The notes under the pieces: generated by a model | What the model was told of the DNA's origin: nothing | The model's input: only the letters and a program-made list of their open reading frames with translations | Database searches by the model: none | Made by a program: the position numbers and the translations under genes | Shown: positions 39,121-47,330 of the stretch, in pieces | Layout: the number at the start of each line of letters is the position of its first letter | How positions within the stretch are numbered: position 1 is the stretch's first letter | From: Streptomyces anandii JCM 4720 | Lineage (GTDB): Bacteria > Actinomycetota > Actinomycetes > Streptomycetales > Streptomycetaceae | NCBI RefSeq assembly: GCF_014650655.1 | Contig: NZ_BMVJ01000007.1 | Coordinates: 287,720-342,356 of the forward strand | DNA: 54,637 nt | Direction: 5' to 3'

Positions 39121-41196
39121 TCAGCTGGCGGGCGTGCGGGCCTGGATGGCCGTGATCGCGACGGTGTTGACGATGTCCTGCACCAGGGCACCGCGGGACA
39201 GGTCGTTGACCGGCTTGCGCAGGCCCTGGAGGACCGGCCCGACCGCGATCGCGCCGGCCGAGCGCTGCACGGCCTTGTAGGTGTTGTTGCCGGTGTTCAG
39301 GTCCGGGAAGATCAGCACGGTGGCCTGCCCGGCGACCTCCGAGCCCGGCAGCTTGGTGGCGGCCACCGACGGCTCCACGGCCGCGTCGTACTGGATCGGG
39401 CCCTCGATCATCAGGTCCGGCCGGCGCAGCCGCACCAGCTCGGTCGCCTCGCGCACCTTGTCCACGTCGGCGCCCGTGCCCGATGTGCCGGTGGAGTACG
39501 ACAGCATGGCGATCCGCGGCTCCACGCCGAAGCGGGCCGCGGTGGCCGCGGACTGGACGGCGATGTCGGCGAGCTGCTCGGCGTCCGGGTCCGGGTTCAC
39601 CGCGCAGTCGCCGTAGACGAGCACCTTTTCCGCCAGGCACATGAAGAACACCGACGAGACGATGGAGGAGTCCGGGGTGGTCTTGATGATCTCGAAGGCC
39701 GGCCGGATCGTCGCCGCCGTGGAGTGCACCGACCCCGACACCATGCCGTCGGCCAGGCCCTCCTGGACCATCAGGGTGCCGAAGTAGTTGACGTCCGAGA
39801 CCACGTCGTACGCCAGCTCCACGGTGACGCCCTTGTGGGCGCGCAGCCGGGCGTACCGCTCGGCGAAGGCGTCGCGCAGCTCGGAGACGGCCGGGTCGAT
39901 CAGCTGCGAGTCGGCGAGGTCGATGCCGAGGTCGGCGGCCTTCTTGCGGATGGCGTCCACCGGGCCGAGCAGCGTCAGGTCGCACACGCCCCGGCGCAGC
40001 AGCACCTCGGCCGCGCGCAGCACCCGCTCCTCGGTGCCCTCCGGCAGGACGACCCGCCGCTTGTCGAGGCGGGCCTGCTCCAGCAGCTGGTGCTCGAACA
40101 TCATCGGCGTGACCCGGTCGCTGCTCGGCGCGGAGACCCGCTTGCTGAGGTCGGCGGTGTCGACGTACCGCTCGAACAGGCCGAGCGCGGTCTCCGCCTT
40201 GCGCGGGGTGGCCGCGTTGAGCTTGCCCTCCAGGGAGAACAGCCGCTCGGCGGTGGGGAAGCTGTTGCCGGACACCGAGACCACCGGGGTGCCGGGCGCG
40301 AGCCGGGCGGCGAGGGACAGGATCTCCTCGCCCGGCGCCTCGTTCAGCGTGAGCAGCACGCCCGCGATCGGCGGGTTGCCGGCGCTGTGCGCGGCCAGCG
40401 AGCCCACCACCAGGTCGGCGCGGTCCCCGGGGGTCACGACCAGGCAGCCCGGGGTCAGGGCCTTGAGCAGGTTGGGCAGCATGGCGCCGCCGAAGACGAA
40501 GTCCAGGGCGTCGCGGGCGAGCCCCGAGTCGTCGCCGAGCAGGACCTTGCCGTCCAGAGCCTGGGCGATCTGCGAGACGGTCGGCGCGGACAGGGCGGGC
40601 TCGTCCGGCACCACGAAGCACGGCACGGGCAGCCGGCCCGCCAGCCGCTCGGCGATCGCGTCCCGGTCCTCGCGGGCCACCCGGTTGGTGACCATGGCGA
40701 GCACGTCGCAGCCGAGGCCGTCGTAGGCGCGGTAGGCATTGCGGGTCTCGGCGAACACGGACTCGGCGGTCTGCTTGCGGCCGCCCACCACCGGGAGCAC
40801 GGAGGCGCCGAACTCGTTGGCCATGCGGGCGTTGAGGGAGAGCTCGTCGGGGAGCTGGGTGTCGGCGAAGTCGGTGCCGAGCACCAGGACGACGTCGTAG
40901 TCCCGGGCCACCAGGTGGAAGCGGTCGACGAGGGCGGACACCAGCTCGTCCGTGCCCTGCTCGGCCTGGAGAGCGGAGGCCTCCTGGTAGTCCATGCCGT
41001 AGACGGTCGCCGGGTCCTGGGACAACCGGTAGCGGGCGCGCAGCAGTTCGAAGAGGCGGTCGGGACCGTCGTGGACGAGCGGGCGGAAGACACCCACCCG
41101 GTCGACCTGCCGGGTCAGGAGCTCCATGACGCCCAGCTCGACGACCTGACGGCCGTCGCCGCGGTCGATGCCGGTCACGTACACGCTGCGGGTCAC
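39121..41196 (-). CDS. pta: Phosphate acetyltransferase, long multidomain form
   Basis: 691 residues, GTG start at 41196 (VTRSVYVTGIDRGDGRQVVELGV) with GGAGAG upstream. It converts acetyl-CoA + phosphate to acetyl phosphate. The first 360 residues hold a P-loop-like/BioD-type module and a DRTGG domain, as in enterobacterial-type Pta; here the P-loop is degraded (TGIDRGDGRQ). Residues 370-691 are the catalytic phosphotransacetylase domain: VVLPEGTEERVLRAAEVL, GLADGMVSGSVHSTAATIRPAFEIIKT, SVFFMCLAEKVLVYGDCAVNPDPDAEQLADIA and FPDLNTGNNTYKAVQRSAGAIAVGP. It precedes ackA, 34 bp apart. Confidence 0.97.
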   Translation of the reverse strand: MTRSVYVTGIDRGDGRQVVELGVMELLTRQVDRVGVFRPLVHDGPDRLFELLRARYRLSQDPATVYGMDYQEASALQAEQGTDELVSALVDRFHLVARDYDVVLVLGTDFADTQLPDELSLNARMANEFGASVLPVVGGRKQTAESVFAETRNAYRAYDGLGCDVLAMVTNRVAREDRDAIAERLAGRLPVPCFVVPDEPALSAPTVSQIAQALDGKVLLGDDSGLARDALDFVFGGAMLPNLLKALTPGCLVVTPGDRADLVVGSLAAHSAGNPPIAGVLLTLNEAPGEEILSLAARLAPGTPVVSVSGNSFPTAERLFSLEGKLNAATPRKAETALGLFERYVDTADLSKRVSAPSSDRVTPMMFEHQLLEQARLDKRRVVLPEGTEERVLRAAEVLLRRGVCDLTLLGPVDAIRKKAADLGIDLADSQLIDPAVSELRDAFAERYARLRAHKGVTVELAYDVVSDVNYFGTLMVQEGLADGMVSGSVHSTAATIRPAFEIIKTTPDSSIVSSVFFMCLAEKVLVYGDCAVNPDPDAEQLADIAVQSAATAARFGVEPRIAMLSYSTGTSGTGADVDKVREATELVRLRRPDLMIEGPIQYDAAVEPSVAATKLPGSEVAGQATVLIFPDLNTGNNTYKAVQRSAGAIAVGPVLQGLRKPVNDLSRGALVQDIVNTVAITAIQARTPAS

Positions 41197-41240
41197 GCTG
41201 GGCTCTCCGTTCGTCGGACGGTGCTCGGGTCCGGCGTCTG

Positions 41241-41272
41241 CCGGTGTGCAAAAAAGCCGGTGTGCAAAAAAA
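41241..41272. repeat. Two 15-bp direct repeats CCGGTGTGCAAAAAA upstream of pta
   Basis: The unit occurs at 41241-41255 and 41257-41271 (period 16), followed by one more A. It lies 45-76 bp before the pta GTG, in the divergent pta-pfkA region. The A-tract spacing of 16 suggests binding of a regulator or curved DNA. Confidence 0.7.
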
Positions 41273-41299
41273 TCGCCCACTGGGACGAGTGGAACCCTC

Positions 41300-41328
41300 T
41301 TGACAATACCCCCGGCGATGGATAAGGC
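41300..41328 (+). promoter_or_regulatory. Candidate pfkA promoter
   Basis: TTGACA (41300-41305) with a 17-bp spacer to TAAGGC (41323-41328) is a good consensus -35 with a weaker -10. The predicted leader is about 100 bases before the pfkA ATG. Confidence 0.5.
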
Positions 41329-41432
41329 GCCCGTCAAGTCCAGGCCTGGCCGGACCGCGCCAGGGTGCCCCGGGGACGTGAAACAATCGGACAGGATCAC
41401 CGGTATCAACACTGAGCAGGAGACCTAGCGCG

Positions 41433-42458
41433 ATGCGTATCGGAGTTCTCACGGCAGGCGGCGACTGTCCTGGGCTGAACGCGGTGATCCGGTCGGTCGT
41501 GCACCGAGCGGTCACCACGTACGGCGACGAGGTGATCGGCTTCGAGGACGGCTACGCGGGCCTGCTCGACGGGCGCTACCGCGGCCTCGACCTCAACGCG
41601 GTCAGCGGCATCCTGGCCCGCGGCGGCACCATCCTCGGCTCCTCCCGCCTGGAGCGCGACCGGCTGCGCGAGGCCTGCGAGAACGCCTCCGACATGATCC
41701 ACGAGTTCGGCATCGACGCGCTCATCCCGATCGGCGGCGAGGGCACGCTGACGGCCGCGCGGATGCTGTCGGACGCCGGGCTGCCGGTGGTCGGCGTGCC
41801 GAAGACCATCGACAACGACATCTCCTCCACCGACCGCACCTTCGGCTTCGACACCGCCGTCGGCGTGGCCACCGAGGCCATGGACCGGCTGAAGACCACC
41901 GCCGAGTCCCACCAGCGGGTGATGGTCGTGGAGGTCATGGGCCGCCACGCGGGCTGGATCGCCCTGGAGTCCGGCATGGCGGCCGGCGCACACGGCATCT
42001 GCCTGCCCGAGCGCCCCTTCGACCCCGCGGACCTGGTCAAGATGGTCGAGGAGCGCTTCGCCCGCGGCAAGAAGTTCGCCGTCGTCTGCGTCGCCGAGGG
42101 CGCCCACCCCGCCGAGGGCACCATGGACTACGGCAAGGGCGAGATCGACAAGTTCGGCCACGAGCGCTTCCAGGGCATCGGCACCGCACTGGCGTACGAG
42201 CTGGAGCGGCGCCTGGGCAAGGAGGCCAAGCCGGTCATCCTCGGCCATGTGCAGCGCGGCGGCGTCCCCACGGCCTACGACCGCGTCCTCGCCACCCGCT
42301 TCGGCTGGCACGCGGTGGAGGCCGCCCACCGCGGCGAGTTCGGCCGGATGACCGCGCTGCGCGGCACCGACATCGTGATGGTCCCGCTGGCCGAGGCCGT
42401 CACCGAGCTGAAGACGGTCCCCAAGGACCGCATGGACGAGGCGGAGTCGGTCTTCTAG
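41433..42458 (+). CDS. pfkA: 6-phosphofructokinase
   Basis: 341 residues. It phosphorylates fructose 6-phosphate with ATP, the committed glycolytic step. Motifs: MRIGVLTAGGDCPGLNAVIRSVV, PIGGEGTLTAARML (101-111), VVGVPKTIDNDISSTDRTFGFDTAVGVATEAMDRLKTTA, VEVMGRHAGWIAL and HVQRGGVPTAYDRVLATRFG. Residue 104 is Gly, the ATP-type choice, while residue 124 is Lys, which is otherwise typical of pyrophosphate enzymes; Glu replaces Asp at 103. Gly104 with Lys124 is known in actinobacterial ATP-dependent enzymes. The gene is divergent from pta. Confidence 0.95.
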   Translation: MRIGVLTAGGDCPGLNAVIRSVVHRAVTTYGDEVIGFEDGYAGLLDGRYRGLDLNAVSGILARGGTILGSSRLERDRLREACENASDMIHEFGIDALIPIGGEGTLTAARMLSDAGLPVVGVPKTIDNDISSTDRTFGFDTAVGVATEAMDRLKTTAESHQRVMVVEVMGRHAGWIALESGMAAGAHGICLPERPFDPADLVKMVEERFARGKKFAVVCVAEGAHPAEGTMDYGKGEIDKFGHERFQGIGTALAYELERRLGKEAKPVILGHVQRGGVPTAYDRVLATRFGWHAVEAAHRGEFGRMTALRGTDIVMVPLAEAVTELKTVPKDRMDEAESVF

Positions 42459-42460
42459 GA

Positions 42461-42504
42461 GTCCCGCCGGTCCTGCTTCCGCAGGTCCCGCCGGCCCTGC
42501 TTCC
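42461..42504. repeat. Imperfect 20-bp tandem repeat after pfkA
   Basis: GTCCCGCCGGTCCTGCTTCC (42461-42480) and a 19/20 copy with CCC in place of TCC (42485-42504), period 24; a degenerate third start follows at about 42509. It fills the gap between pfkA and the convergent response-regulator gene. Confidence 0.7.
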
Positions 42505-42534
42505 AGGAGTCCTGCGGTCCTGCCGGTCCCGCCG

Positions 42535-43245
42535 TCACCTCCCCGGCGTTCCGGCCGGCAGGTAGCGGTAGACCAGCTCCGGGCGGCCGACCTGGCCGTA
42601 CAGGGGGCTGCGGTCGGCGCGGCCCGCGTCGACCAGGTGCTCCAGGTAGCGGCGGGCCGTGATGCGGGAGATGCCGACCGTCTCGGCCACGCCCGCCGCC
42701 GTCAGGCCCTCCGCGGCCTCCCGCAGGGCGGCCGTCACCCGGTTCAGGGTGGGCGCGCTCAGGCCCTTGGGCAGCGCGGCCGGGCCGGGGGCGCGCAGCG
42801 TGGCCAGCGCCCGGTCCACCTCGTCCTGGCCGCTCGCCTCGCCGACCGCCGCGTGGAACTCGGCGTACCTGACCAGACGGTCGCGCAGGGTGGCGAACGT
42901 GAACGGCTTCAGGACGTACTGCACCACCCCCAGCGACACCCCCTCACGCACCACCGCGAGATCCCGCGCCGAGGTCACCGCGATGACGTCCGCGTGATGA
43001 CCGGCCGCCCGCAGCGAGCGGGCGAGCTGGAGCCCGTGCACGTCCGGCAGGTGCAGGTCGAGCAGGAGCAGGTCGACGGGGGTGCGCTCCAGCGCCCGCC
43101 GCGCCTCGGCGCCGGTGCGCGCCTTGCCCACGGCCACGAACCCCGGCACCCGGCCCACGTACATCACATGCGCGTCCGCCGCGACCGGGTCGTCCTCCAC
43201 CACCAGCACGCGGATCGGCTGCCCCCCGGGCGCCGAGCCCGTCAT
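42535..43245 (-). CDS. Response regulator of the CitB/DcuR type
   Basis: 236 residues. Receiver domain at residues 11-125: IRVLVVEDDPVAADAH, phospho-acceptor Asp63 in DLLLLDLHLPDVHGLQLARSL, then VIAVTSARD and VQYVLKPFTFATLRDRLV. The C-terminal HTH is of the winged/CitB type (TAAGVAETVGISRITARRYLEHLVDAGRADRSPLYGQVGRPELVYRY). It is coupled to the kinase gene by an ATGA overlap. By position and family it likely controls the dicarboxylate transporter gene divergent from the operon. Confidence 0.94.
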   Translation of the reverse strand: MTGSAPGGQPIRVLVVEDDPVAADAHVMYVGRVPGFVAVGKARTGAEARRALERTPVDLLLLDLHLPDVHGLQLARSLRAAGHHADVIAVTSARDLAVVREGVSLGVVQYVLKPFTFATLRDRLVRYAEFHAAVGEASGQDEVDRALATLRAPGPAALPKGLSAPTLNRVTAALREAAEGLTAAGVAETVGISRITARRYLEHLVDAGRADRSPLYGQVGRPELVYRYLPAGTPGR

Positions 43246-44897
43246 CTCCTGCCTCCCGGCACCTCGGCCGCGGCTGCGCGCGGAGCCGGCTCAAGGGCGT
43301 CCGCCAGCGGCAGGCGGGCCTCGAAGACCGCGCCGCCCCCGGCGGCCTGCGCCACCGTCAGCGTGCCGCCGTGGCGGTGGACCGCCTGACGGGCGAGGGC
43401 GAGGCCCAGGCCGCGGCCGCCGGGGCCGGTGGGCTTGGTCGAGAAGCCCCGCTGGAAGACCAGGCCGGCGTGGGCCGGGTCCACCCCCGGACCGGTGTCG
43501 GCGACCCGCAGGACCAGCTCCCCGGCCTCCGCGCACGCCGTCACCGTCACCCGGGCGGGCACCCGGCCCTGCGCCGCGTCCACGGCGTTGTCGATGAGGT
43601 TGCCGAGGATCGTCACCAGGTCGCGCGGCGGCAGGGCGGGCGGGAGCAGTCCGTCGTCCAGGCCGCTGTCCTCGGACACCACCAGCTCCACACCGCGCTC
43701 GTTGGCCTGCGCGGTCTTGCCCAGCAGCAGCGCGGCCAGCACCGGCTCGCTCACCGCCGCGACCACCTGGTCGGTCAGCGCCTGGGCCAGCTCCAGCTCC
43801 GCGGTGGCGAACTCCACCGCCTCCTCGGCGCGGCCCAGCTCGATCAGCGACACCACCGTGTGCAGACGGTTCGCGGCCTCGTGCGCCTGCGAGCGCAGCG
43901 CCTGGGTGAAGCCGCGCTCGGAGTCCAGCTCGCCCATCAGCGACTGCAGCTCGGTGACGTCCCGCAGGGTCACCACCGTGCCCCGGCGCTCACCGCCCGA
44001 GACGGGCGAGGTGTTGACCACCACGACACGCGAGTCCGTCAGGTGCACCTCGTCCACCCGCGGCTCGGAGGCCAGCAGCGCCCCGGTCAGCGGTGCGGGC
44101 AGCCCCAGGTCCGCCACCGACGTCCCCACCACGTCCTCCTCCCTGCCCACGCCCAGCAGCTCCCGCCCGCCGTCGTTGATCAGCGCCACCCTGTACTGCG
44201 CGTCCAGCATCAGCAGACCCTCGCGCACCGCGTGCAGCGCGGCCTGGTGGTAGTCGTGCATCCGGCTGAGCTCGTCGGCGTTCATCCCGTGGGTGTGCCG
44301 GCGCAGCCGCGCGTTGATCACGTACGTGGCGACACCGCCCAGCGCGAGGATCCCCGCCGCCACCCCGAGCAGCGCCGTCACCTGGTCCTGCACCCGGTGG
44401 CTTATCGCCTCCACCTTGATGCCGGCGCTGACCAGGCCGATGATCCGGCGGCCGTCCCACACGGGCGTGACCGCGCGGACGGACGCGCCGAGCGTACCGG
44501 TGTACGTCTCGGTGAAGGTCTCTCCGTGCTGGGCGCGGTAGATGTTGCCGAGGAAGGGCTTGCCGATCTGCTTCTCGGACGGGTGGGTCCAGCGGATCCC
44601 CCCGGGGGTCATGATCGTGACGAAGTCGACCCCGGTGTCCTTCTGCACCCTGAGCGCGTACGGCTGGAGCTGTGCCGTGGGGTCGGCGGTGTGGATCGCG
44701 GACCGCACCGAGGGCGCGTCCGCTATCGAGCGGGCCACCGCCGTGGCCTGGCGGCGGGCCGACTGCTCGGCCTGGCCGCGGTCGCTGACGTAGGTGAACA
44801 GTGCGTATCCGGCCACGACGAACGCGAGCAGCACGGCCTGCATCGCGAAGAGCTGGCCCGCCAGGCTGCGGGGTCTCGGGAAGCCGGGTATGCGCAT
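43242..44897 (-). CDS. CitA/DcuS-like sensor histidine kinase
   Basis: 551 residues from the ATG at 44897. N-terminal membrane helix (SLAGQLFAMQAVLLAFVVAGYALFTYV), an extracellular sensor domain of about 130 residues with GVDFVTIMTPGGIRWTHPSEKQIGKPFLGN (a Cache-type ligand pocket as in DcuS/CitA), and a second membrane helix (VTALLGVAAGILALGGVATYVI). A PAS domain (GLLMLDAQYRVALINDGGRELLGVG) follows, then the kinase core RSQAHEAANRLHTVVSLIELG with the phospho-His, LGNLIDNAVDAAQ (N box), DTGPGVDPAHAGLVFQRGFSTKPTGPGGRGLGLALARQ. The dicarboxylate transporter is divergent, so a C4-dicarboxylate ligand is likely. Confidence 0.94.
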   Translation of the reverse strand: MRIPGFPRPRSLAGQLFAMQAVLLAFVVAGYALFTYVSDRGQAEQSARRQATAVARSIADAPSVRSAIHTADPTAQLQPYALRVQKDTGVDFVTIMTPGGIRWTHPSEKQIGKPFLGNIYRAQHGETFTETYTGTLGASVRAVTPVWDGRRIIGLVSAGIKVEAISHRVQDQVTALLGVAAGILALGGVATYVINARLRRHTHGMNADELSRMHDYHQAALHAVREGLLMLDAQYRVALINDGGRELLGVGREEDVVGTSVADLGLPAPLTGALLASEPRVDEVHLTDSRVVVVNTSPVSGGERRGTVVTLRDVTELQSLMGELDSERGFTQALRSQAHEAANRLHTVVSLIELGRAEEAVEFATAELELAQALTDQVVAAVSEPVLAALLLGKTAQANERGVELVVSEDSGLDDGLLPPALPPRDLVTILGNLIDNAVDAAQGRVPARVTVTACAEAGELVLRVADTGPGVDPAHAGLVFQRGFSTKPTGPGGRGLGLALARQAVHRHGGTLTVAQAAGGGAVFEARLPLADALEPAPRAAAAEVPGGRR

Positions 44898-45050
44898 GCC
44901 GTCAGTCTGCCTCCCGGTTCTGGCGTGAACTAAATGAACGGAAGGGTGACCGCCCTCACACGGCGGGAGATAGTCACGGCATTCCCCGAAAACCCCCGGA
45001 CGTGAGCCGCACGCCGGTGATGCCGACGACGTCGTCAAGGAGGGCCGCTC

Positions 45051-46460
45051 GTGAGCAGCGCAGCCGATACGGCACCCGCCGCACCCGCCGCAGGACCCGG
45101 TCCCGCAGCCAAGCGGGACCGCACCCACTTTCTCTACATAGCGGTGATCGCCGCGGTCGCCCTCGGCGTCCTGGTCGGGTTCGCCGCGCCGGACTTCGCC
45201 AAGGAGCTGAAGCCGATCGGCACCGGCTTCGTGAACCTGATCAAGATGATGATCTCGCCGATCATCTTCTGCACGATCGTGCTCGGCGTCGGTTCCGTGC
45301 GCAAGGCCGCGAAGGTCGGCAAGGTGGGCGGGCTCGCCCTCGGCTACTTCGTGGTGATGTCGTTCGTGGCGCTGGCCATCGGCCTGGTCGTGGGCAACCT
45401 GGTGCACCCCGGCAGCGGCATGCACCTGACCGAGGCGGTCAAGGGCGTGGGACACGCCCAGGCCCAGGCCGCGAGCGAGGGCCCGGTCGACTTCGTGCTC
45501 GGCATCATCCCGACCACGCTCGTGTCGTCCTTCACCGAGGGCCAGGTGCTGCAGACGCTGCTGGTCGCGCTGCTCGTCGGGTTCGCGCTCCAGGCCATGG
45601 GCCGCAGGGGCGAGCCCGTTCTCCGAGGGGTGGAGCACATCCAGCGGCTGGTCTTCCGCGTCCTCGCCATGATCATGTGGGCCGCGCCGGTCGGCGCCTT
45701 CGGCGCCATGGCCGCCGTCGTCGGCGAGACCGGCGTGGACGCCCTGAAGGCGCTCGCCACGATCATGCTCGGCTTCTACGTCACCTGTCTGCTGTTCGTG
45801 CTGGTGGTGCTGGGCGCGCTGACCCGGGTGGTGGCCGGCGTCAACATCTTCCAGCTGCTGAGGTACCTCGGACGTGAGTTCCTGCTGATCCTTTCCACGT
45901 CCTCGTCCGAGTCCGCGCTGCCCCGGCTGATCGCCAAGATGGAGCACCTGGGCGTGAGCCGCCCGGTCGTCGGCATCACCGTGCCGACCGGCTACTCCTT
46001 CAACCTCGACGGCACCATGATCTACCTGACCATGGCCTCGCTGTTCATCGCCGACGCCATGGACCAGCCGCTGTCCATCGGCCAGCAGATCACCCTGCTG
46101 CTGTTCATGATGGTCGCCTCCAAGGGCGCCGCCGGGGTCACCGGCGCGGGCCTCGCCACGCTCGCCGGCGCGCTGCAGTCGCACAAGCCGGCCCTGGTCG
46201 ACGGCGTCGGTCTCATCGTCGGCATCGACCGCTTCATGAGCGAGGCCCGCGCCCTGACCAACTTCGCGGGCAACGCCGTGGCCACCCTGCTGATCGGCAC
46301 CTGGACCGGGGAGGTCGACAAGGACCGGGTGCGGCTGGTGCTCGCGGGCGAGCTGCCCTTCGACGAGCGCACCCTCCTCGACGACGCCGAGGACGCGGGC
46401 ACCGGGGCCGGCGTGCCCGGGCAGCGCGAGGACGGCGAGAAGGAACTCGCCAGGGCCTGA
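45051..46460 (+). CDS. dctA: C4-dicarboxylate/proton (or sodium) symporter, DctA family
   Basis: 469 residues, GTG start at 45051 behind AAGGAGGGC. It has an N-terminal Ala/Pro-rich cytoplasmic region, then about nine membrane segments and two re-entrant loops of the DAACS family. The signature sequences are MMISPIIFCTIVLGVGSV, the serine-rich LILSTSSSESALPRLIAKMEHLGV, and VPTGYSFNLDGTMIYLTMASLFIADAM with GAAGVTGAGLATLAGAL. These define the substrate and cation site for succinate, fumarate and malate. Its 153-bp upstream region is shared with the kinase operon, which probably activates it. The terminator is a large hairpin at 46521-46563. Confidence 0.95.
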   Translation: MSSAADTAPAAPAAGPGPAAKRDRTHFLYIAVIAAVALGVLVGFAAPDFAKELKPIGTGFVNLIKMMISPIIFCTIVLGVGSVRKAAKVGKVGGLALGYFVVMSFVALAIGLVVGNLVHPGSGMHLTEAVKGVGHAQAQAASEGPVDFVLGIIPTTLVSSFTEGQVLQTLLVALLVGFALQAMGRRGEPVLRGVEHIQRLVFRVLAMIMWAAPVGAFGAMAAVVGETGVDALKALATIMLGFYVTCLLFVLVVLGALTRVVAGVNIFQLLRYLGREFLLILSTSSSESALPRLIAKMEHLGVSRPVVGITVPTGYSFNLDGTMIYLTMASLFIADAMDQPLSIGQQITLLLFMMVASKGAAGVTGAGLATLAGALQSHKPALVDGVGLIVGIDRFMSEARALTNFAGNAVATLLIGTWTGEVDKDRVRLVLAGELPFDERTLLDDAEDAGTGAGVPGQREDGEKELARA

Positions 46461-46520
46461 CACCCCACCCGCTCCGGACGTCCCGCCCCGCCTGAACCGG
46501 GGCCGGACGCCCGGCGGTCC

Positions 46521-46563
46521 CCGAGCGGCCGGACCCACCTCTCCCGTGGGCCCGGCCGCTCGG
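46521..46563. terminator. dctA terminator
   Basis: CCGAGCGGCCGGACCCAC (46521-46538) pairs with GTGGGCCCGGCCGCTCGG (46546-46563), 18-bp arms with one mismatch, then CCTTTTC. It is placed after dctA, before the convergent TetR gene. Confidence 0.8.
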
Positions 46564-46597
46564 CCTTTTCCTGCCCGAGGAGGCGTCCCGCGCCCGG

Positions 46598-47215
46598 TCA
46601 GTCGTCGAGTCTCGTCACCAGGGCGCCCGCGAGGGAGGCGGGGACCCCCGTCGCCGTCAGGACGGTGACCGCCGCCGAGCGGCCCGCCTCGGAGGGCGGC
46701 AGGAGACCGTCGTTCACGGCTTCCATCAGGGCGAACATGATCTGTTCGTGCACGTAGGCCAGTGCGGGCGCGGGGAGCGCGGAGCTGAAGACCCCCTTGT
46801 CCAGGCCGCGCTGGAGGAGTTCCACGGAGGACTTGCGGACCGGGGCGAGGCGCTCGCGGATGCCCTGCATGGTGACCGTGCGCTGGGCGAGCGCCACCAG
46901 CAGCCGGTAGCGGTCGGCGATGTGCCAGACGGCCAGCACCGAGCGGGCCACCGCCTCCGCCGGGTCCTCGACGCCCTCCCGGCCCGCCGCGTGGGCCGCG
47001 GCCAGCGCGTGCACCGCGTCGTCGACGAGGGTGCTGATCAGCGCCTCCCGGCTGGGGAAGTGCCCGTACACCGTGCGCCGTACGACACCCGCGGCGCGCG
47101 CGATCTGGTCCATGGACGCGTCGGGGTCGCGCAGCAGCTCGGCGAGGGCGACGTCGAGGATGCGGCGCCGGTTCGCGTCGGCGCGGCTGGTGTTACCCGT
47201 GGTCATGGCTGACAT
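46598..47215 (-). CDS. TetR-family regulator of the adjacent MFS pump
   Basis: 205 residues from the ATG at 47215 (MSAMTTGNTSRADANRRRILDVALAELLRDPDASMDQIARAAGVVRRTVYGHFPSREALISTLVDDA), with GAGGGAGGG upstream. Canonical TetR HTH, with RTVYGHFPSREALI as recognition helix. The remaining helical domain probably senses a drug. The divergent gene is a DHA2 MFS efflux pump, and three TGCAC-based palindromes lie in the gap, so this protein most likely represses both itself and the pump. Confidence 0.93.
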   Translation of the reverse strand: MSAMTTGNTSRADANRRRILDVALAELLRDPDASMDQIARAAGVVRRTVYGHFPSREALISTLVDDAVHALAAAHAAGREGVEDPAEAVARSVLAVWHIADRYRLLVALAQRTVTMQGIRERLAPVRKSSVELLQRGLDKGVFSSALPAPALAYVHEQIMFALMEAVNDGLLPPSEAGRSAAVTVLTATGVPASLAGALVTRLDD

Positions 47216-47232
47216 TGTGCCCTCCCTCGACT

Positions 47233-47293
47233 TGCACAGTGCTGTGCAGCGACGTACATTGCACATGGTTGTGCAACTGCACGCCACTGTGCA
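47233..47293. promoter_or_regulatory. Three clustered TGCAC...GTGCA operators
   Basis: In the 115-bp gap between the divergent TetR and MFS genes: TGCACAG-TG-CTGTGCA (47233-47248), TTGCACA-TGGT-TGTGCAA (47259-47276), and TGCAC-GCCACT-GTGCA (47278-47293). The arms share the TGCACA half-site with 2-, 4- and 6-base centres. Centres are 27 and 18 bp apart. Strong candidate for cooperative TetR binding. Confidence 0.75.
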
Positions 47294-47330
47294 AGTTTCC
47301 GTCGTGAACCCGAGGAAGGCCACCCCTGCC

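Noticed and set aside
39113..41518. An 801-residue minus-strand frame in another reading frame over pta
   Set aside because: Arg/Gly/Pro-rich shadow; the pta frame carries all phosphotransacetylase motifs.
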